Shown one piece after another: positions 15,396 to 22,973 of a DNA stretch of 64,000 nucleotides (the first letter of the stretch is position 1; each line of letters begins with the position of its first letter). Both the position numbers and the translations under genes were made by a program. The stretch is from positions 992,001-1,056,000 of the forward strand of contig CAXXSY010000004.1 of NCBI GenBank assembly GCA_963665015.2, read 5' to 3'. The notes below the pieces were generated by a model. It searched no databases. It had not been told where the DNA came from and saw nothing but the letters and a program-made list of their open reading frames with translations. The DNA is from G963662655 sp963665015. GTDB lineage: Bacteria; Cloacimonadota; Cloacimonadia; Cloacimonadales; JAIOQZ01.

Positions 15396-17573
15396 TCACC
15401 TCGCTAAGCCACCCGCGATGAAAATTTGACCCAGCGCGATAGCGCCGTCGTTCGCGGGATATTTTTTGGGATAATACACGTCAAATCCTGCTGAAGCGAG
15501 TTCATTTGTCAAGCCATCCAGCAAAATCCGGTTCTGCATCACGCCACCGCAGAGCACCACCTTTCTTATTCCTGTTCTCCGGTTTACCCGAGAACAGGAA
15601 TGCGTTGTCCAGTTGATGATGGTTCGGTGAACCGAGCGCGCGATGGCTGCGATCGGTCGATGATCGCGCAGGATTTCACCGAGCATGGGGCGGTGGTCGA
15701 TCACGCCGTCTTCGATTGTGTATGGGTACGGCGATTCGTTGGCAAGGATGCCACCACAGAGGTTTTCCAGACGGATCGCCGCCTGCGCCTCGAAGGTGAT
15801 CTCGTCCTCGAATCCGAGTAGCACCGAGATCACGTCGAACAGCCTGCCCATGCCGCTGGAACAGGGCGTGTTGAAGCTGGACTCTATTTGCTTCTGAATG
15901 ATGCGTTGCTCCTGCCGATCGAGTCCGAAATCTCTTGCGCCTTCGAGCCACGCGTACGCGGCGCGTTGGGGTTTCCTGACAGCCGCGTCGCCACCGGGAA
16001 GCGGCATGGGGATCAGGTGAAAGAGCCGCTCGTAGCCGGATCGATCCGCGAGCATGATCTCGCCGCCCCAGATCGTTCCGTCGTCGCCCAGTCCGGTGCC
16101 GTCATAGACTACGCCGATGACCTTCTCGTCCAGACCGTGCTCCGCCATGACCGCGCCGATGTGTGCGTGGTGGTGTTGCACTTCGACGAGTGGGAGCCCC
16201 GTCTCGCGCGCGAGCCGACTGCTGAAATAGTCGGGATGCCGGTCACATACGACTTTCTCAGGCTCGATACGAAACCACTTTTTATAGCTCGTCAACGTGT
16301 CTATGTAGAATTGCTCGATGCCTCGTGTAGCGCCGCTTCCGAGATAAGGCGAGACAAATACGCGGTTGCCCGATCCGACGCAAAAAGTTGATTTCAGTTC
16401 GGCGCCGGTTGCCAGGGTGGGTGCGATCTCAAAGGGAAGATCGATGGGCTCCGGCACGTACCCGCGCGACCTTCGGAACAGGGACGTACCGCGCACCACC
16501 GAGTCGTCGCATGGATTGAGGATGGCGCGATCGTGCGTGAGGCAGTGGTCGAAGAGTCCGTCGATTTCGTTTTCGTCGCGTGCGATGGGTTCGCCCTTGC
16601 GGTTTGCGGATGTCATGACGAGGAAGGGCAGATCGTCGGTCAACAAAAGATTGTGCATCGGAGAATAGGGATACAGCACGCCGATGGTGGGGTAGTCCGG
16701 TGCGACGGCATCCGCGAGATCGTATTTCGCCGACTTCGGCATGATCACGATGGGTGCTCGCGTGGATTTCAGCAAAAGTTCGGCATCATCGTCAAGCTGT
16801 GCGATTTCTACGGTGCGGTCCGGCTTGACCATGACGGCGAAAGGTTTGTGCGGACGCTGCTTGATCCGGCGGAGTCTTGTCACGGACTGCTCGTTTCTTG
16901 CGTCGCATGCCAGGTGGAATCCGCCGATGCCTTTGATAGCCACGATTTTACCCTGAAGAAGCAGCCGGATCGTTTCGTCGATGGGGTCGCCGTCGAAGCC
17001 GATCAGTCGCAGTGTTGGGCCGCATTCGGGGCAGGCGACGGGCTGGGCGTGGAAGCGCCTGTTCAGCGGATTCTCATATTCGGTTCGGCAGTAATCGCAC
17101 ATGGGGAAGGCTTGCATGCTGGTCAGGGGGCGGTCGTAGGGAAGTTCTCCGATGATGGTGTAGCGCGGTCCGCAGTGGGTGCAGTTGATGAAGGCGTAAC
17201 GGTAACGCGGATCGTCTGGATCGGACATCTCGCTCAGGCAGTCGTCGCAGGTGGCAAGATCGGGTGAGATCAGCGTTACACCCGGATTATCACCGCTCGG
17301 AACGATACTGAAGCCGTCAATAGTCTTTGGTTGTCCCTCGGTTATGTCGATGCATTCGATCCTCGATGCGGCGGGTGCTTCCAAACGTATCCGTCGAACG
17401 AATTCCTTGAGTTCGGTGCCCGTCGAACGAAGCAGCACAACGACGCCGCCGGGGTTGTTCAGCACTTCGCCGATCAGATGCATCTCGCTGGCAATCCGGT
17501 AGATGAACGGTCGGAAGCCTACGCCCTGGACGATGCCTCGGATGGTGACGCTGTGCCATGTCGGTTCATTCAT
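15396..17573 (-). CDS. hypF: Carbamoyltransferase HypF
   Basis: The protein has 725 residues with domains in order. The acylphosphatase-like domain is GIVQGVGFRPFIYRIA. Two zinc-finger units follow (CDDC, CTHC; CDYC, CPEC). The YrdC-like domain has KGIGGFHLACDA and KQRPHKPFAVMV. The Kae1-like carbamoyltransferase domain has VQHHHAHIGAVMAEH, GVVYDGTGLGDDGTIWGGE and VLCGGVMQNRIL. It makes the carbamoyl group used by HypE for cyanide ligands. It is the first gene of the operon, and no strong ribosome site is seen before the ATG. Confidence 0.96.
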   Translation of the reverse strand: MNEPTWHSVTIRGIVQGVGFRPFIYRIASEMHLIGEVLNNPGGVVVLLRSTGTELKEFVRRIRLEAPAASRIECIDITEGQPKTIDGFSIVPSGDNPGVTLISPDLATCDDCLSEMSDPDDPRYRYAFINCTHCGPRYTIIGELPYDRPLTSMQAFPMCDYCRTEYENPLNRRFHAQPVACPECGPTLRLIGFDGDPIDETIRLLLQGKIVAIKGIGGFHLACDARNEQSVTRLRRIKQRPHKPFAVMVKPDRTVEIAQLDDDAELLLKSTRAPIVIMPKSAKYDLADAVAPDYPTIGVLYPYSPMHNLLLTDDLPFLVMTSANRKGEPIARDENEIDGLFDHCLTHDRAILNPCDDSVVRGTSLFRRSRGYVPEPIDLPFEIAPTLATGAELKSTFCVGSGNRVFVSPYLGSGATRGIEQFYIDTLTSYKKWFRIEPEKVVCDRHPDYFSSRLARETGLPLVEVQHHHAHIGAVMAEHGLDEKVIGVVYDGTGLGDDGTIWGGEIMLADRSGYERLFHLIPMPLPGGDAAVRKPQRAAYAWLEGARDFGLDRQEQRIIQKQIESSFNTPCSSGMGRLFDVISVLLGFEDEITFEAQAAIRLENLCGGILANESPYPYTIEDGVIDHRPMLGEILRDHRPIAAIARSVHRTIINWTTHSCSRVNRRTGIRKVVLCGGVMQNRILLDGLTNELASAGFDVYYPKKYPANDGAIALGQIFIAGGLAR

Positions 17574-17580
17574 GTTTCCG

Positions 17581-17609
17581 AGATTGTGAACCGGATTCGA
17601 TTATGTCAA
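17581..17609 (-). promoter_or_regulatory. Possible promoter of the hyp operon
   Basis: On the minus strand a perfect TTGACA (17604-17609) is followed after 17 bases by CAATCT (17581-17586), a poor -10. If used, transcription would begin within a base or two of the hypF ATG, giving a nearly leaderless message. Confidence 0.35.
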
Positions 17610-17718
17610 TGAAAGTCTTTAATGGAGTTTCAGAGCTCTCGAGTCAAGGTTGATACTGAATTCTCCCGGTTATGATTATTTGCTCCTGATGAACTTGACT
17701 GGCAACATGTTTATCATT

Positions 17719-17934
17719 TCAATCATTTAGAATTCCTATGTTTTTAATTAGTTTATCCCACGTGACTTTGATTCCATTATTTTTGGTTGTTTTACCCTCA
17801 CACCAGATCAGAGAAGATTTTGTTATAAAGATATCTCCGATCTGTGTTTTTCCGTCAGGTGTCCTAATCTCCAATTCCATTCCTTTAGTCATGATTTCAG
17901 GATTTATTCCCCATTCTTTGATTTTTACTTTCAT
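17719..17934 (-). CDS. Small conserved hypothetical protein, 71 residues
   Basis: AAGGAGG sits ideally before the ATG, so this is a real gene. The protein begins MKVKIKEWGINPEIMTKGME, contains LEIRTPDGKTQIGDIF, and ends with a basic WDKLIKNIGI stretch. There is no signal peptide or membrane segment. It resembles a family of small orphan proteins with the EIRTPDG-x-x-G-D pattern and no known role. The gene and its flanks are visibly AT-richer than the neighbours, suggesting recent acquisition. A weak TTGCCA-N17-TAATAG lies upstream. Confidence 0.72.
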   Translation of the reverse strand: MKVKIKEWGINPEIMTKGMELEIRTPDGKTQIGDIFITKSSLIWCEGKTTKNNGIKVTWDKLIKNIGILND

Positions 17935-18027
17935 GAATTCCTCCTTGTTTGATAATGTCCACTATTAAAGAAGAGTGAGTGAAATGGCAAGTATTTTCTT
18001 AACCTCGCTTTGATGTTGTAGGTTCAG

Positions 18028-18156
18028 CCGTGCGCATCTTCGCTCGATCCCACCTCCGACGTGGATATACCGCGACCTCCTGACTACCGGACACGAGAAT
18101 AAGGTCGCGGAACACCACGCCTCCGGTTGCGATCGAACGAATCTACTGCGCGACGG
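18028..18156. repeat. Covarying structured element, copy 2
   Basis: The outer helix is CCGT-GCGCA with TGCGC-(G bulge)-ACGG. Conserved TTCG/CGAA follows, with TCGATC (18044-18049) paired to GATCGA (18131-18136). The A-C mismatch is kept. CGTGG (18060-18064) pairs with CCACG (18115-18119), and CCGCGACC (18070-18077) pairs perfectly with GGTCGCGG (18103-18110). The middle of its second helix is degenerate. The loop TACCGGACACGAGAAT is identical to copy 1. Confidence 0.82.
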
Positions 18157-18161
18157 TGTTC

Positions 18162-18536
18162 GATCACCCAGGGCTTACGCCCTGGGCTACGCATCTGTCG
18201 TTCCTGCGAAACTTGAGGAAAGTTAGTGCCGATCATCCTGGGTTAACATCTGTCGTTCCTGCGGAACTCGAGAGAAGGTTCATTCCTGCAAGAGCATTTT
18301 CTGGGAATGCGGGTCGCGCCGATCACCCAGGGCTTACGCCCTGGGCTACGCATCTGTCGTTCCTGCGAAACTTGAGGAAAGTTAGTGCCGATCATCCTGG
18401 GTTAACATCTGTCGTTCCTGCAGAACTCGAGAGAAGGTTCATTCCTGCAAGAGCATTTTCTGGGAATGCGGGTCGCGCCGATCACCCAGGGCTCACGCCC
18501 TGGGCTAACATCTGTCGTTCCTGCGGAACTCGGGGA
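18162..18536. repeat. 159-bp tandem repeat array with CCCAGGGC palindromes
   Basis: Two full 159-bp units (18162-18320, 18321-18479) and a partial third (from 18480) are nearly identical. Each unit carries the palindrome CCCAGGGC-TTAC-GCCCTGGG and two copies of TCTGTCGTTCCTGC followed by a GTTCC/GGAAC-type hairpin. Because 159 is a multiple of three, a repetitive open frame crosses the array, but it is not a gene. Confidence 0.9.
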
Positions 18537-18543
18537 GGGATGG

Positions 18544-20769
18544 CTATTCGAGTAAGAGCATTTTGCGGAAAGACTGTCCGTCGTTTGTCGTCAGGCGCGA
18601 GAGATAGACGCCGCTGGAGAGTCCTTGCGGGCTCCATTCGATGCGGTGGCATCCGGCGTCCATCGGTTGGTCGAGAAGCGTATCGACCTTCTGACCTTTG
18701 ATGTTGAAGATTTCCAGCTTCACGCGGCTTTGGCTGGGCAAATTGAAGCTTATGGTTGTCTCGGGATTGAAGGGATTGGGGTGGTTTGCGAGGGATATCG
18801 CGGGCTTTTCGATGTCCTCGCTTTGGGTGCTCAGCAGGGTGTAGGCGTAGATGGCGAGGTTATCGACCGACTGGATGTAGAGGTAGTCGTCATCCCACAT
18901 GATCGCGCCTCCGGTAGAGTGCTGCGGGACGGAGAAGTCGGGTTCGACGAATCCGGTCGGGTGATCGAGGGTGTTGTAGAAGTCGAGCCGGGTCTGGTGG
19001 GCGATCACGATGAAGTTCTCGAATGGGAGCGCGAGGACGTCGCCCAGGGCTTCAAACGATTCGTCCTGCCGGATGAATTCGGATTCTATTGACAGGCGCG
19101 GGTCGATGGTGCGCAGGTGGATGTATTTTCCTGCTGGATGGATGTTGCAGCTCGCGTCAACGGTGGCGTCGTGCTGTACGATTTCGCCCGGATCGTCGTC
19201 TTCGGCGCCGTTGAGATAGTAGAGGTGGCGCGTCGGTTCGGAGTAATGGTCGATGAAGTAGAAGACGCCGTCGGCGAAACAGCACTGTCCCACGACGCAC
19301 CCGAGTGGATGACTCCACATCAATTCCGGCTCGGTACCGTCGAGGTCGTACTTGTTCAGGGTGGAGCAGTTTACGTCGAGGCAGTAGAATTTATCCGGTT
19401 CGTTCGGATTGAACTGGATTCTCCGTTCGTTCGTGGTGATGTATGGCGTGGAATACAGAAGCTCGGGATTCAGGATGTCTGTGATGTCGTAAATTTTCTC
19501 GTGAGCGGGGGATGTGTCGGTTGAGGATCGCACCCACATGTAGTGTCCGTTGACGACGACGGGCATGTCCCCGCCCGGGAAGATCTGGTGCGCGCGAACC
19601 GGATTGTACGGATCGGAGACGTCGTACAGGATCAGTCCGTGATCGCACTCCGGCAAGATGATGTAGTTCTCGTATTTCGCGGCGGTATTGTAGGTCCAGT
19701 ATCCTTCGTAGCAACGTGCGATGGATTCAATTCCGCCGTCGGGCTCCGTCTTGATCAGCAGGTATCCGATCCATCGATTCTGTTGCAGCAGGTAGGTTCC
19801 GTGACTGCGCAATGTGTAGTTTTCGAAAACCGCTTCTTCGTGCGGCAGGGTGTAATTTCCGATCAGCGTGGGATTCGCGTAGTCGGAGATATCGATTGCG
19901 TGCAGCTCGGTGCGATGCTGGGTAGCGTTGTGGAAGGGAACGTAGAAGATGTCGCCGATGGCGGTGCCGTAGTGCGAGACGTCGATGTTCATCGTGGAGG
20001 ACAGCTCCCACTCGAGCGGATCGGAGTAGTCCCAAAAATCGATGGTTCCCTCATACTGGAACGCCATGCGGCCGTTGCCGAGATCGACCTCGATGGGCAG
20101 GAAGTTGACGGGATAACCGAGATCGAGATATCCGAGTGAGACCAGTCCCGAATCCGGATCGACCGCGAACAATTCGAAGGACTCGGCGTAATGCTCACGA
20201 ACGAGGATATGACCGGTATCGAGCACCAGAAAGCGGTAGTATTCGGGGTAGATATAGGGGCTGTCGAAGGTGATGGGGTCCATGAGCATGAGCGCGTCGA
20301 GTGCGCCGGCGTGCTCTCTGCACGCGACCAGGAAGCCATTGACGATGGAAAGCTCGCTGAAGACCGGTTCGTCGTCACGCGCGGGGTATTCGGTGACAAT
20401 TTCAGGATGCAGTGGGTCTTCGATGTCGAGACGGTAGAGGACCGCGGCGTCGAAATCGGTGGGGATGATGTTGTCGTAGCGCGTCGAGACGATCAGCGCG
20501 CCGTCGTGCTCGATAATCTCGTTCGCTCTGCCGCCCAGGCCGTACTTTCCGACCTGCGTGACCGTGTTTGTCAGGCTGTCCCATTCGCATATCTGGATGC
20601 CGAAGTCGTCCGGCACATAGACGAAGGGATAGACGATGGCGATCTGGTTTCTCGATCCTGTGTTGTGTACGGAACAGGCGAATCGTGAGATTTCCTCGCA
20701 TTCGAGGGTGATGTTCTGCGCATAGAGGCTGCCGAACAGGGCGAAGGCGATCAATAAAATACGGTTCAT
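18544..20769 (-). CDS. Secreted LVIVD/beta-propeller-like protein with C-terminal sorting domain
   Basis: The protein has 741 residues. After the signal peptide (MNRILLIAFALFGSLYAQ) come repeats of the LVIVD kind, such as LYDVSDPYNPVR, IYDITDILNPEL and AIDISDYANPTL, which probably form a propeller. The C-terminus is a type IX secretion/FlgD-like domain: NHPNPFNPETTISF, VKLEIFNIKGQKV, and SGVYLSRL ending KMLLLE. The protein is probably exported and anchored or released at the cell surface. It is flanked on both sides by repeat families. Confidence 0.82.
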   Translation of the reverse strand: MNRILLIAFALFGSLYAQNITLECEEISRFACSVHNTGSRNQIAIVYPFVYVPDDFGIQICEWDSLTNTVTQVGKYGLGGRANEIIEHDGALIVSTRYDNIIPTDFDAAVLYRLDIEDPLHPEIVTEYPARDDEPVFSELSIVNGFLVACREHAGALDALMLMDPITFDSPYIYPEYYRFLVLDTGHILVREHYAESFELFAVDPDSGLVSLGYLDLGYPVNFLPIEVDLGNGRMAFQYEGTIDFWDYSDPLEWELSSTMNIDVSHYGTAIGDIFYVPFHNATQHRTELHAIDISDYANPTLIGNYTLPHEEAVFENYTLRSHGTYLLQQNRWIGYLLIKTEPDGGIESIARCYEGYWTYNTAAKYENYIILPECDHGLILYDVSDPYNPVRAHQIFPGGDMPVVVNGHYMWVRSSTDTSPAHEKIYDITDILNPELLYSTPYITTNERRIQFNPNEPDKFYCLDVNCSTLNKYDLDGTEPELMWSHPLGCVVGQCCFADGVFYFIDHYSEPTRHLYYLNGAEDDDPGEIVQHDATVDASCNIHPAGKYIHLRTIDPRLSIESEFIRQDESFEALGDVLALPFENFIVIAHQTRLDFYNTLDHPTGFVEPDFSVPQHSTGGAIMWDDDYLYIQSVDNLAIYAYTLLSTQSEDIEKPAISLANHPNPFNPETTISFNLPSQSRVKLEIFNIKGQKVDTLLDQPMDAGCHRIEWSPQGLSSGVYLSRLTTNDGQSFRKMLLLE

Positions 20770-20831
20770 CCGGGCTCCCTGGTTGGTTGGTTTGATACGA
20801 TCGATGATAGAACGTGGTTATTAAGCTTATG

Positions 20832-20931
20832 TTACGCACATCTTCGCCCTCCCGCACCTGTTGACGTGTAACACCACGCCTTCGTCGTGAATGAACACGC
20901 CAACAGGTGCGGGAGAACGAATCTGCGCTAA
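20832..20931. repeat. Covarying structured element, copy 3 (shortened)
   Basis: The outer helix is TTACGCA with TGCG-(C bulge)-TAA. A perfect 15-bp stem lies at 20849-20863 with 20901-20915. Then come the A-C mismatch and CGTG (20865-20868) with CACG (20896-20899). The flanking words CATCTTCGCC and GAACGAATCTGC match copies 1 and 2. The apical domain is replaced by a different short hairpin. Confidence 0.82.
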
Positions 20932-20946
20932 GCGTGTAAACGTCAG

Positions 20947-21002
20947 CATACCCGGGGCTTACGCCCCGGGCTAACATTTGTCGTTCCTGCGGAACTCGGG
21001 GC
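20947..21002. repeat. CCCGGGGC palindromic repeat unit
   Basis: CCCGGGGC (20951-20958) with GCCCCGGG (20963-20970) is followed by the same TGTCGTTCCTGCGGAACTCG tail as the array at 18162. The palindrome differs from the CCCAGGGC version at the paired position, a compensatory change. Confidence 0.8.
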
Positions 21003-21016
21003 TAATCGTAACAAAC

Positions 21017-21793
21017 CTACAAACCAACGATCATGATCGGGCCATAGACTGGCTCCCATATGGATAGCGCGAGCCGGTCGGCGTCGTAGTCGATGCCGAA
21101 CTTGCGGAAGAACTCGCAGAGGTTGCGGATATCGCGCAGGAAGATGTCGAATCCGTTGGTGTTGGTGCTCGGATTGCAGCTCTGCGGGAAGTCGATGATC
21201 CAGGGTTCGTTGTCGTGGTAGAGGATGTTGAAGGGCGAGAGGTCGCCGTGCACGATGCTGTTGTTGAGCATCAGGCTGAGGTGGTCGATGAGCTGATCGA
21301 AGCAGCGCTGCGCGAGTGACTTGCTCTCGAAGCGCACATGCCTGAGGAGCGGTGCAGCGTATTCGCCGTCGCCGATGAACTTCATCGCCACCGCGTCCTC
21401 GGTGCAGGCGACGGGCTCGGGGACGTTCAGACCGAGGTCGAAACAGGTCTCGAGCGCGTCGAACTCGGTGGTGATCCAGCAGTGGCGTTCGGCGGCCATG
21501 CCGGTCGCGGTGTTTTTCTTGATGGCGCGCAGGGCACGGTGATCCCAGATTTTGCCTTCCTGGTAGATGGCGTCCTTACGGAAGTTGCGGAACTTGCGTT
21601 CGCGGTAGAGCTTGAGCGCGATGTAGTCCATGTCGAGGCTCTCGTGCGCCTTGCAGCAGACGACCACCGCCTCCTTACCCTTCTTGACCACGTGCAGGAA
21701 TTCGGTGATCAGCCGTTCGTTGACGAAGTCCTCGCAGGACTCCCGGTACCGCATCAGGTCGGTTTTCATGATATTGTCCGTGTGCATTTTCAT
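21017..21793 (-). CDS. RIO-family serine kinase-like protein
   Basis: The protein has 258 residues. RIO marks are VKKGKEAVVV (the STGKEA-type nucleotide loop), ALKLYRE (catalytic Lys), AMKFIGD (hinge), IVHGDLSPFNILY (catalytic loop Asp and Asn) and WIIDFPQSCNP (metal-binding Asp, PQS segment). Bacterial RIO proteins are cytosolic kinases or ATPases of unclear substrate. GGAG precedes two close ATGs (21793, 21787); either could start translation. The gene lies downstream of an unusual leader with its own promoter and terminator. Confidence 0.85.
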   Translation of the reverse strand: MKMHTDNIMKTDLMRYRESCEDFVNERLITEFLHVVKKGKEAVVVCCKAHESLDMDYIALKLYRERKFRNFRKDAIYQEGKIWDHRALRAIKKNTATGMAAERHCWITTEFDALETCFDLGLNVPEPVACTEDAVAMKFIGDGEYAAPLLRHVRFESKSLAQRCFDQLIDHLSLMLNNSIVHGDLSPFNILYHDNEPWIIDFPQSCNPSTNTNGFDIFLRDIRNLCEFFRKFGIDYDADRLALSIWEPVYGPIMIVGL

Positions 21794-21853
21794 TTCTCCA
21801 TGTGCTGGTTGTCGGATGCAAGCGGGCGTTGGTCGCCCCTTCCGGATACAGAA

Positions 21854-21884
21854 GAGCCTGCGTTCCCGGCCGGTTCGCAGGCTC
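21854..21884. other. Strong hairpin between leader terminator and RIO gene
   Basis: A 9-bp perfect stem, GAGCCTGCG and CGCAGGCTC, encloses a 13-base loop that itself holds a GGCC palindrome. It has no T run on either side. It would sit in the 5' leader of a read-through RIO transcript. Confidence 0.6.
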
Positions 21885-21892
21885 CAATATCA

Positions 21893-21927
21893 TGAAAAAA
21901 AAGAAACCGGTCGGGGAGACCGGTTCC
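21893..21927 (-). terminator. Terminator or attenuator upstream of the RIO gene
   Basis: On the minus strand AACCGGTC (21918-21925) and GACCGGTT (21905-21912) form an 8-bp stem with a TCCCC loop, followed by TTC and eight Ts. It lies 100 bases before the RIO start and after the micro-ORF, so it ends a short transcript or attenuates the gene. Confidence 0.8.
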
Positions 21928-22001
21928 TCAATATATGAACACCTTCGGTATCGCTACCTCCAATGTGTCCCTGTCAGCTTGTAAGGAAGACCGATCTCGT
22001 C

Positions 22002-22040
22002 TTAGCGTACTACTCCAGTGTTGTGTTCGAATTGATGCAT
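22002..22040 (-). CDS. Micro-ORF, 12 residues, in the RIO leader
   Basis: AAGGAGGAACGAT directly precedes ATG at 22040; the frame encodes MHQFEHNTGVVR and stops with TAA. Promoter, ribosome site, micro-ORF and terminator are arranged in a unit of about 200 bases. No run of one amino acid is present, so classical amino-acid attenuation is not obvious. It may be a leader peptide, a tiny functional peptide, or chance. Confidence 0.45.
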   Translation of the reverse strand: MHQFEHNTGVVR

Positions 22041-22071
22041 ATCGTTCCTCCTTAGGATATATTTGTGTCAG

Positions 22072-22099
22072 AGTATGGATGTGGGCTACGGATTGTCAA
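22072..22099 (-). promoter_or_regulatory. Sigma-70-type promoter for the RIO leader
   Basis: On the minus strand TTGACA (22094-22099), 16 bases, then CATACT (22072-22077). The expected start is about 25 bases before the micro-ORF. Confidence 0.7.
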
Positions 22100-22104
22100 G
22101 GATT

Positions 22105-22516
22105 GTGTGGATTGAAATGAAATCGGGACTAATAATCGATTTGTGCGGTCAACCTGTAACGATTTCTCTCATTTCACCCATGCACAAACCTTTTTCTCAC
22201 GGATTCTCAAGCCGGTGGACCGGAATTTATCAATTTCCCGATAGCGATTGCAGGCAATCCGCGAAAAAGCCACGAAAAATTCACTATATTCAGCGTGCGG
22301 GTCGGGTAAATCTCTCTGTGCACCTAACGTCAGACATATCAATCAATTAAAATACTGAATAATCATTCGGAAAACCGGTACGAAATCCTGCGCACGACGA
22401 TTCACGAAAAAAAACCGCCGAAAACAAAAAAACGCTTGACGGTTGCCGCGCGAATATCAAAAAATCGCACAAGATATCAAACATTCTCATCGGTTCTCAC
22501 GAACCAGGGGGTCAAA
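22105..22516 (+). other. Intergenic region upstream of the dcw cluster
   Basis: About 410 AT-rich bases lie between the RIO promoter and mraZ. They contain A-tracts, a TTGACG at 22436 without a convincing -10, and two pairs of TTCTC with exact 10-base periodicity (22194/22204 and 22484/22494). The second pair ends 18 bases before the mraZ ATG. MraZ-family operators elsewhere are short direct repeats with about 10-base spacing, so these are operator candidates. No gene is seen. Confidence 0.45.
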
Positions 22517-22960
22517 ATGGCGATCGATTTTACTGGAAGTTTCGAAGGCGCAATCCACAAGCAGCGGATCGTGATACCGTCCGACTTCCGTAAACAATTC
22601 GAGGAAGATCCCTACTGGGTGGCGACGCTGAGCCCCGGTAAAATCAAGACCATCCTGCTCTATCCGGCGGAGAACTGGAGCAAGATTCGCGACAAGCTGA
22701 AAAGCGGCGACGCGCGGCAGCGTAAGATTCTGTCCTATTTTCAGATATTCGCCATGGCACCACAACAATACGAAGGCCCCGGACGTGTCAAGTTTACACC
22801 CAAGCTTTTGGAGAATGCCGGCATCGACGACAAGGCGATCCTGATGGGCGAGACCGACTTCATCTCGATCTGGTCGCCCGAGATGTTCAGGCAGGAAGAG
22901 CAGAAGCGCATCGCAAGCATCGTGAGCGACGACTTCGAATCGACGGACTTCCAGATATGA
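22517..22960 (+). CDS. mraZ: Division/cell-wall cluster regulator MraZ
   Basis: The protein has 147 residues with two AbrB-like SpoVT/MraZ repeats (DFTGSFEGAIHKQRIVIPSDFR and EGPGRVKFTPKLLENAGIDDKAILMG). It is a DNA-binding transcription regulator of its own cluster. The frame opens at a TTG at 22436, but the family start MAIDFTGSF at 22517 with a G-rich site upstream is preferred. It is the first gene of the dcw operon. Confidence 0.93.
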   Translation: MAIDFTGSFEGAIHKQRIVIPSDFRKQFEEDPYWVATLSPGKIKTILLYPAENWSKIRDKLKSGDARQRKILSYFQIFAMAPQQYEGPGRVKFTPKLLENAGIDDKAILMGETDFISIWSPEMFRQEEQKRIASIVSDDFESTDFQI

Positions 22961-22973
22961 GGAATTTTCGGAT

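Noticed and set aside
18162..18536. CRISPR-like repetition
   Set aside because: The units are long, nearly identical throughout and lack unique spacers between short repeats; no cas genes are near.
18156..18701. A 181-codon plus-strand open frame with internal repeats of 53 residues
   Set aside because: It is produced by the 159-bp tandem repeats, has no ribosome site, and runs antisense into the end of the propeller gene.
22002..22040. Amino-acid-sensing attenuation by the micro-ORF
   Set aside because: The peptide MHQFEHNTGVVR has no run of one residue that would sense a charged tRNA, so that specific mechanism is not claimed.
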